From Rhodospirillaceae bacterium (lineage in GTDB: Bacteria > Pseudomonadota > Alphaproteobacteria > Dongiales > Dongiaceae): 64,000 nt of DNA. The notes under the pieces are model-generated. The model ran no database searches. It was not told the origin of the DNA and saw nothing but the letters and a program-made list of their open reading frames with translations. Both the position numbers and the translations under genes were made by a program. Every line of letters begins with the position of its first letter. Position 1 is the stretch's first letter. Positions 54,475 through 63,888 of this stretch are shown here, piece after piece. The stretch lies in NCBI GenBank assembly GCA_016712715.1, contig JADJQM010000002.1:186001-250000 (forward strand), written 5' to 3'.

Positions 54475-55496
54475 TTGAGCCAGCCTCAGGCAGTCGACGC
54501 CGCCTTCGCGGCGCAGGCAGCGGATGTCCGGGCGGCTGCCCGCGGCTGCGCGGCCGCGCCGTCGTTACCCCCTTGCTGGACTATCCCTTGATCAGCTCAA
54601 GGCTCGGCTTTCGGCTGCTCATCAAGGCGGAAACGCTCCAGCTCACAGGCTCATTCAAGTTCCGTGGGGCTGGCAACTGCCTGCTGGCGGCAAAGGCTGC
54701 GGACCCGGCTTTGCGTGCCGTGGTCGCCTTTTCGTCCGGCAATCATGCCCAGGGCGTTGCCGCGGCAGCACAGATGCTGGGTCTCAAGGCCACTATCGTC
54801 ATGCCGTCGGATGCACCGGCGATCAAGGTCGCCAACACCAAGGGCTTCGGCGCCGAGGTGGTACTCTACGAGCGCCACAGGGAAGACCGCGAGGCGATCG
54901 CCCGTGCCATCGCGGAAAAGGACCAGGCGCTCATGGTGCCGCCTTATGACAACCCCTTCATCATTGCAGGGCAAGGCACCGTCGGCCTTGAGCTTTGTGC
55001 GCAGGCGGCAGCCCTCGGCGTGACGCCGGATATGGTGCTGGCGCCGTGCAGCGGCGGCGGCCTCATTGCCGGCGTGGCGCTGGCCGTCAAGGAACAGCAT
55101 CCCCGGGCTGAGATCTACGCGGCCGAGCCAGCGGGCTTCGATGATCTGCAGAGGTCGCTGGCGGCCGGCGAACGCCTGGCCAACAAGCCCGGCAAACCTT
55201 CGATCTGCGATGCCCTGATGGCGGAAAGGCCGGGCGCTCTCACCTTCCCGATCCATCAGAAGCTGCTGGCGGGTTCAAAGGTCGTGAGCGACGATCAAGT
55301 GCTGGATGCGATGGGCTTTGCGCTCCGGCATCTCAAATTGGTGGTTGAGCCGGGTGGCGCCGCGGCACTTGCGGCCGTCCTCGCCACACGCAACACGCTT
55401 GCCGGAAAGAATGTGGTGGTGGTCTGTTCGGGTGGCAATGCCGACCCGGAAATGATCAAGCGGGCCGCCGACAGGGACGACCCGCTTGCCTCATAA
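54475..55496 (+). pseudogene. Threonine dehydratase / PLP-dependent ammonia-lyase with an N-terminal frameshift
   Basis: Probable start TTG at 54475 (LSQPQAVDAAF) with AAGGA upstream. After about 22 codons (DVRAAA) the protein similarity moves to another frame, starting RLRGRAVVTPLLDYP. The switch is at about 54536-54550 in a GC-rich run, and adding one base would restore the frame. The rest is intact: PLP lysine in LTGSFKFRGAGN, SSGNHAQGVA, phosphate loop CSGGGLIAG and SGGNAD. About 340 residues, close to short catabolic threonine dehydratases or serine/threonine racemases. A literal reading gives a protein without its first helix. Confidence 0.82.
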
Positions 55497-55515
55497 GATC
55501 AGATAGGTCGCAAGA

Positions 55516-55983
55516 TCAGCCGGAAACGGCTTTCTTCTCGACCACGTCCTTCACCATGTCCTTGACCGGCTCGACCGAGGTCGCAACCGCGGTCACCGGA
55601 TGCGTATCGGTACGGCGGCACATGCCCTCAAGATAGGCGCCCTGCTCGATCGCCAGGGATTTGTGCAGAATGTCGCCTGTCACGCGGGCGGTCTTTTCCA
55701 GCACCACCATGTCGGCACGAACCTCGCCATTGACCAGGCCGCAGATGCGCACGGATTCGGCCTGCAGGCCGCCCTGCACGGTGGCGCCTTCGCCGATCGT
55801 GATGTTGCGGCTCTGGATATCGCCTTCCACCCAGCCGTCGATCTGCACGTCGCCGCTGCAGACCAGATCGCCGGTGATGCGCAGATCCGCGCTGATGATC
55901 GAGGGAATGCCGGCTTTTACCGAGGGGTGCGGTGAATCATGGACCGCGCCTGGTTGACCGGATTTGTTAACCTTTGAAAACAT
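55516..55983 (-). CDS. Bactofilin family protein
   Basis: 155 residues from ATG at 55983 (MFSKVNKSGQ). The core has the regular beta-helix pattern of bactofilins: SIISADLRITGDLVCSGDVQIDG, WVEGDIQSRNITIGEGATVQG and TGDILHKSLAIEQGAYLEG. The flexible N- and C-terminal tails are short. Bactofilins polymerise without nucleotide and scaffold cell-wall enzymes. The start overlaps the M23 peptidase stop by 17 nt, implying coupled expression. Confidence 0.93.
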   Translation of the reverse strand: MFSKVNKSGQPGAVHDSPHPSVKAGIPSIISADLRITGDLVCSGDVQIDGWVEGDIQSRNITIGEGATVQGGLQAESVRICGLVNGEVRADMVVLEKTARVTGDILHKSLAIEQGAYLEGMCRRTDTHPVTAVATSVEPVKDMVKDVVEKKAVSG

Positions 55984-57565
55984 AGCGACCTGCCTTGAGA
56001 AAGCCCATGGGATCGAGCGGTTTGTCGTTGTAGCGCACTTCGTAATGGCAATGCGGGCCGGACGAGCGCCCGGACGATCCGAGCTTGCCGACCAATTGCC
56101 GGTAGTCCACCACATCCCCTACCTTCACGGCAACCGAATCCAGATGGGCATAAAGCGTAACGATGCCAAGGCCATGATCGATTTCCACAACCCGGCCGTA
56201 ATTCCCTTTCCAGCCGGCATGGATGACCGTCCCCGGTGCCGTCGCCAGCACGTCGGAACGGAGCGTCCCCACCATGTCGAGACCTTCATGGCGCGCCCGC
56301 GCGCCGTTGAACGGATCAACCCGGGCGCCAAAGCCGCTTGAGATATAATAGTGGTCGACGGGGGCCGCGAGCGGCACCGAGCGCAGGACGACCTGCATCT
56401 TCTCCCAGCGCGCCACTTCGTCATCCAGGGTCGCGACATTGGTCAGGAGCTTCTGCTCGGTCTCATCGGCACCCGTCGCTGGATCCGGCAGGAACGGACC
56501 GCCCTTGCCGACACCGTCCATCTCGGCCGCCGCGATCATGTTCTCGACGTTGAGCCCGGTCATCACCAGGGTCTTTTCCATTTCCTCAAGGCTGTTGCGC
56601 GTGCGCTCAGTGACGCTGGCCACGAAATTGGCCTGGCTCTCCTGGACGGCGGCGACCTTCTCGCGCAATTCATCGATCGTGCGGCCAAGGTCCGAGCGGC
56701 CCAGTTGCAGCGTGTTGCGCTGGTTGATCACCGTCGTCAGCGCCAGCTTGGTCTGCGCCACCTGGCGGCTGAGATCGGCATTGCTCGCCTGCGCCATCTG
56801 CAGCTCGCCCTGCAGCGAACTGACCTTGGCGGTGAGGCTTGCCACCTGTTCGGTGGCCACCTGATGATCCCGCCGCAATGTCGTCAGGCGGCCGGTCAGG
56901 TCAGCGACCTGTACGGCAAGGTTGCCATTGCTCTGGCGACTCTGGTCGAGAAGGGCCGTCAATTCATCGCGTTCGGCCGCCATGCGGCGCCGATCGCCCT
57001 CGATGCCGCGAATCTCTGATTTGAGGTCGGCGATCTGATTGGTGAGGGACTGGTTGCGTGCGGCAATGCGCTTCAGGTCGCTGTCGAAGGCGAGCAACCG
57101 GTTCTTCAACGCCTCGCGCAGCTTGGCCCGCAGCGGGTCGTCGCCTTGTTGCGCGGATTTGCCGGCGACAGCGCCTTCCAGCGGCGCCGGACCCTCGATC
57201 TGCGTCGCGATCGATTTCAAGCCATCGCGCATGCCGGCATTCTCGCCGGAAAGGCCGAGCAGATAGGCTTCGTCATCGCCGAGCTTGCCTGTGCTGCCCT
57301 TGAACTGGTCGAAATAGTCGGCGACCTCGGCCAGCAGGCCGGTATAGGCGCCCTCGGCTTCGCGCACCGCGATGTCGCGCCCATGCAACGTCACCTGCTG
57401 CATGGCAAGGCCGATCGATGTCGCCAGGGACAGGATGGCGATGCCACCGAACAAGGCAGCGCCCACCATCTGGCTGCGCGTAGAAAGGCGCACATATTTG
57501 ATCTTGCCATCGCTGCGCACGATCAGTTCGCGCGGCGAGAAATGCCTGGAGAGAGACGCGGCCAT
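55967..57565 (-). CDS. M23-family peptidoglycan peptidase with membrane anchor and coiled coil
   Basis: 532 residues from ATG at 57565; an in-frame GTG at 57619 also has a purine-rich upstream site. One transmembrane segment near residues 35-55 is followed by a long coiled coil (about 150-340) rich in Q/L/R heptads. The C-terminal LytM domain has GFGARVDPFNGARARHEGLDM, HAGWKGNYGRVVEIDHG, YAHLDS and GSSGRSSGPHCHYEVRYN, so the zinc ligands H and HxH are present. A DD-endopeptidase role is inferred. Paired with bactofilin. Confidence 0.93.
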   Translation of the reverse strand: MAASLSRHFSPRELIVRSDGKIKYVRLSTRSQMVGAALFGGIAILSLATSIGLAMQQVTLHGRDIAVREAEGAYTGLLAEVADYFDQFKGSTGKLGDDEAYLLGLSGENAGMRDGLKSIATQIEGPAPLEGAVAGKSAQQGDDPLRAKLREALKNRLLAFDSDLKRIAARNQSLTNQIADLKSEIRGIEGDRRRMAAERDELTALLDQSRQSNGNLAVQVADLTGRLTTLRRDHQVATEQVASLTAKVSSLQGELQMAQASNADLSRQVAQTKLALTTVINQRNTLQLGRSDLGRTIDELREKVAAVQESQANFVASVTERTRNSLEEMEKTLVMTGLNVENMIAAAEMDGVGKGGPFLPDPATGADETEQKLLTNVATLDDEVARWEKMQVVLRSVPLAAPVDHYYISSGFGARVDPFNGARARHEGLDMVGTLRSDVLATAPGTVIHAGWKGNYGRVVEIDHGLGIVTLYAHLDSVAVKVGDVVDYRQLVGKLGSSGRSSGPHCHYEVRYNDKPLDPMGFLKAGRYVFKG

Positions 57566-57933
57566 GCGCGTCCCAAATTGATGCGGTGAGAATTTCACAG
57601 ATTTTTTTCCGGTTACCACGATCCCATCCCCACGGTAGGACGCTCAATTGACCCATAGCCGCCCTACGTTCACCGGCCGACCCGCATACCCCTCGGATGG
57701 CCGACGCCGTCTGGCGCGTGACACATACCGGACCAAGTAACCTTGGCCCCCCTGACGACTGCTTCCAGCAGCGATTGTTCGCCGTCGTGCAATCGTTAAT
57801 TTATTATTAGCAGAAGTAACTTAGGCGGACCCTCCAGGGGACGCAAGCCGAATCAATCCAGGCTCGGATCTCACCCGAGTTTCGTCACAATAAATACATA
57901 TAAATCAATATATTAGCGGGTGGCCGTGGGGCA
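57566..57933. other. Intergenic region between cysNC and the M23 peptidase gene
   Basis: About 370 nt without a supportable gene. An AT-rich block (57885-57915) lies just after the cysNC stop, with a small hairpin (CTCGG/CCGAG, about 57860). No convincing promoter pair was found for the M23 gene, though one must lie here. Confidence 0.45.
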
Positions 57934-59844
57934 TCAACCAGCCCGGCGGAAACGGCTTTCGACATATGCAACGACACTGGTCACGGCATCGGCAATGGTC
58001 AGTTTTTGCGTATCAACGACCAGCTCGGGGGCCAGGGGCGATTCATAGGGCGCACTGATCCCGGTGAACTCAGCGATCTCACCCGCGCGGGCCTTCTGGT
58101 AGAGCCCCTTCGGATCGCGCCCTTCGCAGGTTGCGAGGTCGGCCTTGATATAGATCTCGTGAAAAGTCGTGGCATCTGCCGACCCCGCATCGCCTGCCAG
58201 GGATTCCGTCGCCTGGCGTGCCCGCTGCCGGTCGGTGCGATAGGGCGAGATGAAGGCCGTGATGACGATCTGCCCAGACTCGGCGAACAACGCCGCCACT
58301 TCGCCGATACGCCGGATGTTCTCGGCGCGATCTTCGGGGGCGAAGCCGAGATTGGCGGAAAGGCCGCGGCGGACATTGTCGCCATCCAGCACGAAGACAT
58401 GGAAGCCGCGCCGGAACAGTTCCTGCTCCACCGCCATGGCGATCGTCGATTTGCCGGCGCCCGACAATCCCGTCAGCCACAACACTCCGCCGGGATGACC
58501 GTTGCGCAAGGTGCGTTGCGCGGTGGTGACGCCATGCGCCACCTCAGTGAGGTTGCTGGAGCGCACGGTGACGAGACGGCGCTGATCGGGATAGCCTTCC
58601 AGCGCGATGGTGCCGCCGGCCAGGATGTTGCGCCCGTCGGACAGCACGAAACGGCCGGTCTTCGGATTGCTCTCGACCCCGTCCAGCGCCAGCAAAGCCG
58701 GCGAGCGCAGGATCACTTCGGCAATGTCATTGCGCTCGACGATGTCGCTCGGGCGCGCGCTGAAACTCTCCGCGTCATAGAGACTGACGATGCTTTCGAC
58801 CACCACGTTGACATCGCGCGTCTGCAGCCGCAGGCGATAGTTCTCGCCCAATTGCAGGGGTTTTTTCGCCAGCCAGAACAACTTGGCCTTGAACACGTTG
58901 GTCTCAATCGGCGCCGTCTCGACATGGCTCGCGATCTCGCCGCGCTCGATGAACAGCTGCTCGTCGAGTGTCACACCAACCGACTGTCCTGCCTCGGCAT
59001 CCCTGGCCGAAGGTGCCGACCAGCCTTCCAGCGAGGCAACCTTTGCCGTCTTGTTGCTGGGCGAGAACAGCAGCGTGTCGCCCACCTTGAGGCGGCCGCT
59101 GGCAATGCGGCCGGCGAGGATGCGGCGATCGTCGAATTTGTAGATATCCTGGATGGGCAGGCGCAGCGGCAGGGCCGCGAGTGGCGCTGCGGGCGTAAAG
59201 CTGTCCAGTGCCTCGACCAGCGTCGGCCCCTGGTACCAGGGTGTGCGCGCCGATTTGGCGACGATGTTGTCGCCGTCGCGAGCCGCCATCGGGATGATGT
59301 AATTGGCTTTGATGCCGAGGGAACCCAGATAGGAACTGTATTCGCGGGCGATTTCGTCGAAGCGGGTCTCCGAAAAATCAACCAGATCCATCTTGTTGAC
59401 CAGCACGGCGATCTGTTTCACGCCGAGCAGATTGAGCAGGAACGCATGCAGCCTTGATTGCTGCTGGATGCCCTGCCCCGCATCGATCAGCATCAGGGCG
59501 GCTTCGGCACTCGAAGCGCCGGTGATCATGTTCTTGATGAATTCGCGATGTCCCGGCGCATCGATGATCGTGTAGTCGCGCAAATGCGTCTTGAACCAGA
59601 TCTGCGCCGTGTCGATGGTGATGCCCTGGTCGCGCTCCGACTGGAACGCATCCATGAGGAACGCCCATTCGAACGGCATGCCGCGCCGCTCGCACATCGC
59701 CTTGATCGCCTCGAACTTGCCGTCGGGCAAGGATCCGGTGTCATGGAACAGGCGCCCGACCAGGGTCGACTTGCCGTGATCGACATGGCCGACGATGACG
59801 ATGCGCATCAGATCGCGTTCTCTCACCACGGGCTTGCTCATCAC
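57934..59844 (-). CDS. cysNC: Bifunctional sulfate adenylyltransferase large subunit / adenylylsulfate kinase
   Basis: 636 residues. The N-terminal EF-Tu-like GTPase (CysN) has GHVDHGKSTLVGRL at 19-32, DAPGHREFIKNMITG and NKMDLVDF, then beta-barrel domains to about 430. The C-terminal APS kinase (CysC) has LTGLSGAGKSTIAMAVE, DGDNVRRGLSANLGF and FISPYRTDR. Makes APS and then PAPS from sulfate. Overlaps cysD by 4 nt. Confidence 0.96.
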   Translation of the reverse strand: MMSKPVVRERDLMRIVIVGHVDHGKSTLVGRLFHDTGSLPDGKFEAIKAMCERRGMPFEWAFLMDAFQSERDQGITIDTAQIWFKTHLRDYTIIDAPGHREFIKNMITGASSAEAALMLIDAGQGIQQQSRLHAFLLNLLGVKQIAVLVNKMDLVDFSETRFDEIAREYSSYLGSLGIKANYIIPMAARDGDNIVAKSARTPWYQGPTLVEALDSFTPAAPLAALPLRLPIQDIYKFDDRRILAGRIASGRLKVGDTLLFSPSNKTAKVASLEGWSAPSARDAEAGQSVGVTLDEQLFIERGEIASHVETAPIETNVFKAKLFWLAKKPLQLGENYRLRLQTRDVNVVVESIVSLYDAESFSARPSDIVERNDIAEVILRSPALLALDGVESNPKTGRFVLSDGRNILAGGTIALEGYPDQRRLVTVRSSNLTEVAHGVTTAQRTLRNGHPGGVLWLTGLSGAGKSTIAMAVEQELFRRGFHVFVLDGDNVRRGLSANLGFAPEDRAENIRRIGEVAALFAESGQIVITAFISPYRTDRQRARQATESLAGDAGSADATTFHEIYIKADLATCEGRDPKGLYQKARAGEIAEFTGISAPYESPLAPELVVDTQKLTIADAVTSVVAYVESRFRRAG

Positions 59845-60635
59845 ATATACCCGGCCGCGCGCAAGCGCTCGAAAGCGTCTTCGGTCTCGCGGTCCATGGC
59901 GCGCCCGGCGCGCTCCGGCTCCCGCGTCGCTTCCAGTTCGGCGATGATTTCACCGATGGTCGCGGCCTCGCTCACCACCGGCGAGGTAATGTCCTGATCG
60001 CCCAGCGACCGATAGCGCTTGCCGCCCTTGGCGAAATAGAGCTCGACCATCGGGATGCCTTCGCGCGCGATGTACTTCCAGATGTCGAGCTCGGTCCAGG
60101 ACAGCAGCGGATGGACACGCAAATGCGTGCCGGCTGGCAGATCGGTGTTGAAATAGTCCCAGAATTCGGGCGGCTGGTCGCGGAAATCCCAGGCGCCGCT
60201 CTCGCCGCGCGGGGAAAACACGCGTTCCTTGGCGCGGACACTTTCCTCATCGCGCCGGATGCCGGCGATGATGCCGGTGAAACCGTATTTGGCGATGGTG
60301 TCGCGCAGGCCCAGCGTCTTCCTGGCAGCTGACCGCGCATTGGGCGGCAAGGTCGGATCGGTCGCCTCGACCGGCGGGCATTTCTCGACGATGAGGTTGA
60401 GACCCCATTCCTTCGAATAGGTCTCGCGGAAGGCATACATCTCCGGAAACTTGCGCTCGGTGTCGATATGCAGGACCGGAAAGGGCACATGACCGAAGAA
60501 GGCCTTCCTGGCCAGCCACACCATGACATTGCTGTCCTTGCCCAGCGACCACAACATGCCGAGCTTGTCGATGCGATTGAAGGCCTCGCGCAGGATATAG
60601 ACGCTCTGCGCTTCAAGCTGGTCGAGATGATCCAT
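59841..60635 (-). CDS. cysD: Sulfate adenylyltransferase small subunit
   Basis: 264 residues, PAPS-reductase-like fold. The nucleotide loop reads LWSLGKDSNVMVWLA, with SLGKDS instead of the common SGGKDS. It also has HIDTERKFPEMYAFR, IIAGIRRDEESVRAKERVFS, WTELDIWKYIAREGIP and the C-terminal GDQDITSPV. Somewhat shorter and more divergent than the 300-residue enterobacterial CysD. First gene of cysD-cysNC. Confidence 0.94.
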   Translation of the reverse strand: MDHLDQLEAQSVYILREAFNRIDKLGMLWSLGKDSNVMVWLARKAFFGHVPFPVLHIDTERKFPEMYAFRETYSKEWGLNLIVEKCPPVEATDPTLPPNARSAARKTLGLRDTIAKYGFTGIIAGIRRDEESVRAKERVFSPRGESGAWDFRDQPPEFWDYFNTDLPAGTHLRVHPLLSWTELDIWKYIAREGIPMVELYFAKGGKRYRSLGDQDITSPVVSEAATIGEIIAELEATREPERAGRAMDRETEDAFERLRAAGYM

Positions 60636-60689
60636 GACGGCGAATTCTGCCCCTCAACGGGCCGGCGGTGCCTCCGGCGGTGCCCCGTC

Positions 60690-60716
60690 ATTATAGGATG
60701 TCACGCCCGCAGGCAA
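60690..60716 (-). promoter_or_regulatory. Promoter of cysD-cysNC
   Basis: TATAAT at 60690-60695, with TTGCCT 15 nt upstream (60711-60716) on the minus strand, about 55 nt before cysD. The -10 is perfect and the -35 spacing is short. The leader contains a direct repeat (CCGGCGGTGCC type, 60661-60687). Confidence 0.55.
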
Positions 60717-60772
60717 TATTCTCCAGCCGGATCTGCGCAAATACGGCACTTGGTCGCATTCGCCCCGTTCAG

Positions 60773-60958
60773 TCAGGGAACCAGACGCCGGCGCAAGGCG
60801 GCAAAGGCCTGGCGCCGCGCCGCCTCGGCAAGTCGCAAGTCGCTCTCGGTAACCGCCTCGCCGGCCTGCGCCTTGGCGGCGAGCGTGCCCAATTGGGCAA
60901 GATAGGGTGCCAGGGCCGAGACACCCTGGACGATCATCGCGACGGTGGCGGCATTCAT
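60773..60958 (-). CDS. Small hypothetical protein, phage-module end
   Basis: 61 residues: MNAATVAMIVQGVSALAPYL followed by AQLGTLAAKAQAGEAVTESD and a basic alanine-rich end (RRQAFAALRRRLVP). A hydrophobic N-terminal helix plus an amphipathic tail; not recognised. Starts 1 nt after the lipoprotein stop and is the last gene of the phage-like block. Confidence 0.6.
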   Translation of the reverse strand: MNAATVAMIVQGVSALAPYLAQLGTLAAKAQAGEAVTESDLRLAEAARRQAFAALRRRLVP

Positions 60959-60959
60959 C

Positions 60960-61325
60960 TCATTGCCCCCCTTCCATACCGGGCAGCAGCGGCTGCAATC
61001 CGGCAAGTTGCGCCTCGGCGGCACCAAGATTGCGCACCGCCACGTCCGGCAGTCCGGCCCGCAACGCCGCGCCGGCACCGTCCAGCGCTGTCTCGGCCGC
61101 ATCGAGGGTCTGCATGATCGCGGCGGCCGTTTGGGAAGTGGGGTCGATCGTCCGCGCGTCAATGGCACTGGTCAGGGCCTGCGAGGCGCTGCCGGCCAAC
61201 AGATTGGCAACGGTCAAACGGGTCGCAAGATCATTGGCATCGCCGGCACAGCCGGTGAACAGCAGGCAGGGAAACATCAGCAGCAGCCAGAGGCCGAATC
61301 TCGGCAGGCGGGTTCCGTGACGCAT
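60960..61325 (-). CDS. Small lipoprotein in phage-like module
   Basis: 121 residues. Signal peptide with lipobox LLFTGC (cysteine near residue 26), then an alanine-rich helical domain (ASQALTSAIDARTIDP, IMQTLDAAETALDGAGAALRAG). Position after holin-like genes suggests an outer-membrane spanin-like or related lysis role, but there is no sequence signature for it. Confidence 0.65.
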   Translation of the reverse strand: MRHGTRLPRFGLWLLLMFPCLLFTGCAGDANDLATRLTVANLLAGSASQALTSAIDARTIDPTSQTAAAIMQTLDAAETALDGAGAALRAGLPDVAVRNLGAAEAQLAGLQPLLPGMEGGQ

Positions 61326-61326
61326 C

Positions 61327-61572
61327 TCACGCCCCCGCCTTGTCGCTGGCGTCGCCGGCCTGGGTGCTGGCGAGGTTCGGCACGTGATAGACCACCAGCC
61401 CCACGATCAACGACACCAGCGCCATCTGCGCGCTGTCCGGCATGGCGATGCGCGGTCCGTTCCACAGGGCATCGGCGGCGATGCCGACCACCCAATCGGC
61501 CAAGGGCGCGGCGATGGCCGCAGCCCATGCCTTGTTGATCGTGCCGACCATGGCAACATTTTTCATGATCAT
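61327..61572 (-). CDS. Small membrane protein, holin-like
   Basis: 81 residues from ATG at 61572, with GGAG 6 nt upstream; an ATG five codons earlier overlaps that ribosome site. Two hydrophobic segments (AWAAAIAAPLADWVVGIAAD and MALVSLIVGLVVYHV) separated by a short polar loop. Size, topology and neighbours fit a holin; no named family recognised. Confidence 0.6.
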   Translation of the reverse strand: MIMKNVAMVGTINKAWAAAIAAPLADWVVGIAADALWNGPRIAMPDSAQMALVSLIVGLVVYHVPNLASTQAGDASDKAGA

Positions 61573-61596
61573 TCTCGTCTCCTTCATGATTGCCCG

Positions 61597-61806
61597 TTAT
61601 GAACCGAGGTCCAGCAGCTTGCTGAGCCAACCGCCGCTGGCGCCCGAAATTCCGCACAGCACGATCAGCGCCCCCACCATCAGCCAGCGCAGCCTTTGCA
61701 GATCCTCGATCCGGTCGCTGAGGCGCGCCACCGCATGCTCCAGCTTCTCGACACTCGCCTGCAGGCGACCGATCGCCTGTGACGTCTCATGCAATCCGCC
61801 CGTCAT
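61597..61806 (-). CDS. XhlA-like phage protein (coiled coil plus C-terminal membrane segment)
   Basis: 69 residues from ATG at 61806. The N-terminal amphipathic helix (HETSQAIGRLQASVEKLEHA, then DRIEDLQRL) is followed by one transmembrane segment (WLMVGALIVLCGISGASGGW). This is the architecture of XhlA/hemolysin-type phage lysis proteins; the family assignment is by architecture, not by strong motifs. Confidence 0.6.
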   Translation of the reverse strand: MTGGLHETSQAIGRLQASVEKLEHAVARLSDRIEDLQRLRWLMVGALIVLCGISGASGGWLSKLLDLGS

Positions 61807-61810
61807 GACA

Positions 61811-62329
61811 TCACCATCCCGTCTGGAAATTGTAGGCAGCGACGTCTGCAGCATCTGACAAGGCACGAACGGCATCGACATGGCTCCATTTCACTTGCCG
61901 CAGCCGATAGACCTCGGCCTTGGCGGCTTCGCCCAATGCGATCATGGCGTCGGCCATCGGCAGGGCGAGGAAACTGTCATCGGCCATGCGCCAGGCAAAA
62001 TCCGGCGGCCAGGCAGCACCGGCGGCCTTGGCCCAGCGCGCTTCATTGCCCATGGCCGTAAGGTTGGCCTGGTCCGCTTCGCGGATCTGCAGCACCTTGC
62101 CGGCATAGGCGAGACCGCCTGCGAGGGCCGCCAGGTAGCGCGCGGCGATGGCGGCCAGCACATCCGACCGGACGGCGTCGATCGGCCACGCCCAGGCGCT
62201 GCCGTTCCAGACCTGTCGGCCGTCACTGGGTGCCGCGGCCGCAACTTGCGCCAGCGGCGGCAAAGCCGTGCCGCTACCGAACGAGCCGAGGCAACGACCC
62301 GTACCGGCTTCGAAATAGAATGTCTGCAT
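61811..62329 (-). CDS. DUF4376-type tail-fibre-associated protein
   Basis: 172 residues starting MQTFYFEAGTGRCLGSFGSG. The C-terminal half has YAGKVLQIREADQANLTAMGNEA and FAWRMADDSFLALPMADAMIALGEAA, resembling the DUF4376 domain found beside phage tail fibres. Its ATG overlaps the tail-fibre stop in a TGATG junction, so it is translated with it. Possibly a fibre chaperone. Confidence 0.75.
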   Translation of the reverse strand: MQTFYFEAGTGRCLGSFGSGTALPPLAQVAAAAPSDGRQVWNGSAWAWPIDAVRSDVLAAIAARYLAALAGGLAYAGKVLQIREADQANLTAMGNEARWAKAAGAAWPPDFAWRMADDSFLALPMADAMIALGEAAKAEVYRLRQVKWSHVDAVRALSDAADVAAYNFQTGW

Positions 62330-63840
62330 CAATATCTCCAAGCCTTGAGGACCAGCTTCCAGCGCGCCGCGGTGAGCTGCGTGACCGTGCCGGTGGTGGC
62401 GTGGGCGAGGTACCATTTGTTGGTGGCGCCCTGGATCGATTTCAGGTCGCTCGCATTGGCAAAGACCTGGGCGTTGTTGCTTTCATAGCCATTGTAGAAA
62501 GCGTAGGCGACTTCGACCTCGTCACCGACCGCATAGCCGAGCTCGGCGGTCTTGCAGCGAAGCACGCTCTTGATCCGGTCCGGATAGCCGCCCAGGCCAT
62601 GGGCGTCGGTCGAGGCCAGGGCGGCGGCAAGATTGATCTCCGCGGTCGCAAAGCTGTAGGCACCGCTGACGGTCGCCCAGGAAGTTCCATCACAGCGAAT
62701 GAGCACGCGGTCGCCCGGTCGCAGCAGGCGCGTGGCCAGCCCATCGAGCGTCTCGGCGCCGCTGGGATCGATCGTCACATCGCCGCTCGCTGCGGCATTG
62801 CGGATGACGAGGGTCGCACCGTTGCCGGCCGTGGCGGCCGCCAGCAGACCCAGCGTGGCGCCCGCCGTGGTGAACTGGATCTCGCCGCCCTTATCCGCGG
62901 CCAGCATCGTGTAGCTGCCAGTCTTGACGCTGACCGGCAGGCTCAACCCGGCATTGCTCATCGCCGAGAACCATCCGGGCGGTGCCGACACGCAGCGCCA
63001 ATTGTCACCGCCCTCGCAGCGGAAGCGGGCGACGTCGCCGGCTGCCGTCACGACATTGCCGCCGCCCGGCAGGATCAGGCTGGTCGCGTGATGCGTCAGG
63101 GTGAGGGCCGCGGCGAAGCGCAGCTCGATTTCCGTCCCCGCGGCCTCGCCGGTCCACAGCGCGGCGATGGTGACGGCGCCCGTCACCACATGATAGCCGC
63201 CGATATCGCTGTCGCCGGGCTTCATCAGCGTCGCGGCGCTGGCAATGTCGCTGCCCTTGCGCCACAGCGCCGCCAGGCCGCGCGGCGTCACCGATTCACC
63301 AGAGGCGACACCGCTGCGCGTGGTGGTCATGCCGGCGTGGACGGTGGCACCCGGCGGGATGCTCTTGTTCTCAAGGCCGGAGAGATCGCCTTTCCAACCC
63401 AGCAGCTTGTCGGCTTCCGGGTCAGGCAACGTCAGGCCGGTGACGCTGCTGGTCGGGCTCAGCGCCGCTGAACGCCCCAGCTTGTCGTCAAGCTCCTGGA
63501 CCAGCGCCGTCAGCCGGTCGAGCGCCCGCTCATGGGTCTCGGCCGGAAAGGGGTCGTTGGGCGTGTAATCCACCATCTGCGTGCGCTTGGTGCGCCGGGC
63601 GATGGTCCAGCTCTTATTGGCCGGCGGCGGCACCACCGCCGACACCGTGCCGGCGGCACCGCCGCCGCCGGCAACCGTATAGTCGGTCGTCAGCACCTTC
63701 AGCGTCTCGCTGCCGTTCTCCAGGCTGCGCTCGATCACGTCGATCTCATCCACGCCGAAGAAACTGAACGGCACCGCGAAGGACACGGTCACCCCATCGC
63801 CCGCATAAGTGACACGGGACGTCGTCGTCGAAATGGTCAT
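62329..63840 (-). CDS. Phage tail fibre protein
   Basis: 503 residues. The N-terminus (VTYAGDGVTVSFAVPFSFFG, VLTTDYTVAGGGGAAGTVSA and WTIARRTKRTQMVDYTPNDP) matches the T7-type tail-fibre attachment domain. A short coiled coil follows (ALDRLTALVQELDDKL), then a glycine/serine/threonine-rich beta-structured shaft and tip with tandem-like blocks near residues 290-390. Binds host surface in tailed phages or tailocins. Confidence 0.85.
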   Translation of the reverse strand: MTISTTTSRVTYAGDGVTVSFAVPFSFFGVDEIDVIERSLENGSETLKVLTTDYTVAGGGGAAGTVSAVVPPPANKSWTIARRTKRTQMVDYTPNDPFPAETHERALDRLTALVQELDDKLGRSAALSPTSSVTGLTLPDPEADKLLGWKGDLSGLENKSIPPGATVHAGMTTTRSGVASGESVTPRGLAALWRKGSDIASAATLMKPGDSDIGGYHVVTGAVTIAALWTGEAAGTEIELRFAAALTLTHHATSLILPGGGNVVTAAGDVARFRCEGGDNWRCVSAPPGWFSAMSNAGLSLPVSVKTGSYTMLAADKGGEIQFTTAGATLGLLAAATAGNGATLVIRNAAASGDVTIDPSGAETLDGLATRLLRPGDRVLIRCDGTSWATVSGAYSFATAEINLAAALASTDAHGLGGYPDRIKSVLRCKTAELGYAVGDEVEVAYAFYNGYESNNAQVFANASDLKSIQGATNKWYLAHATTGTVTQLTAARWKLVLKAWRY

Positions 63841-63888
63841 GGCTGGTTTCCTTGGGATGCGGCCGCCGCTTTCAGGCCGCCAGGATTG

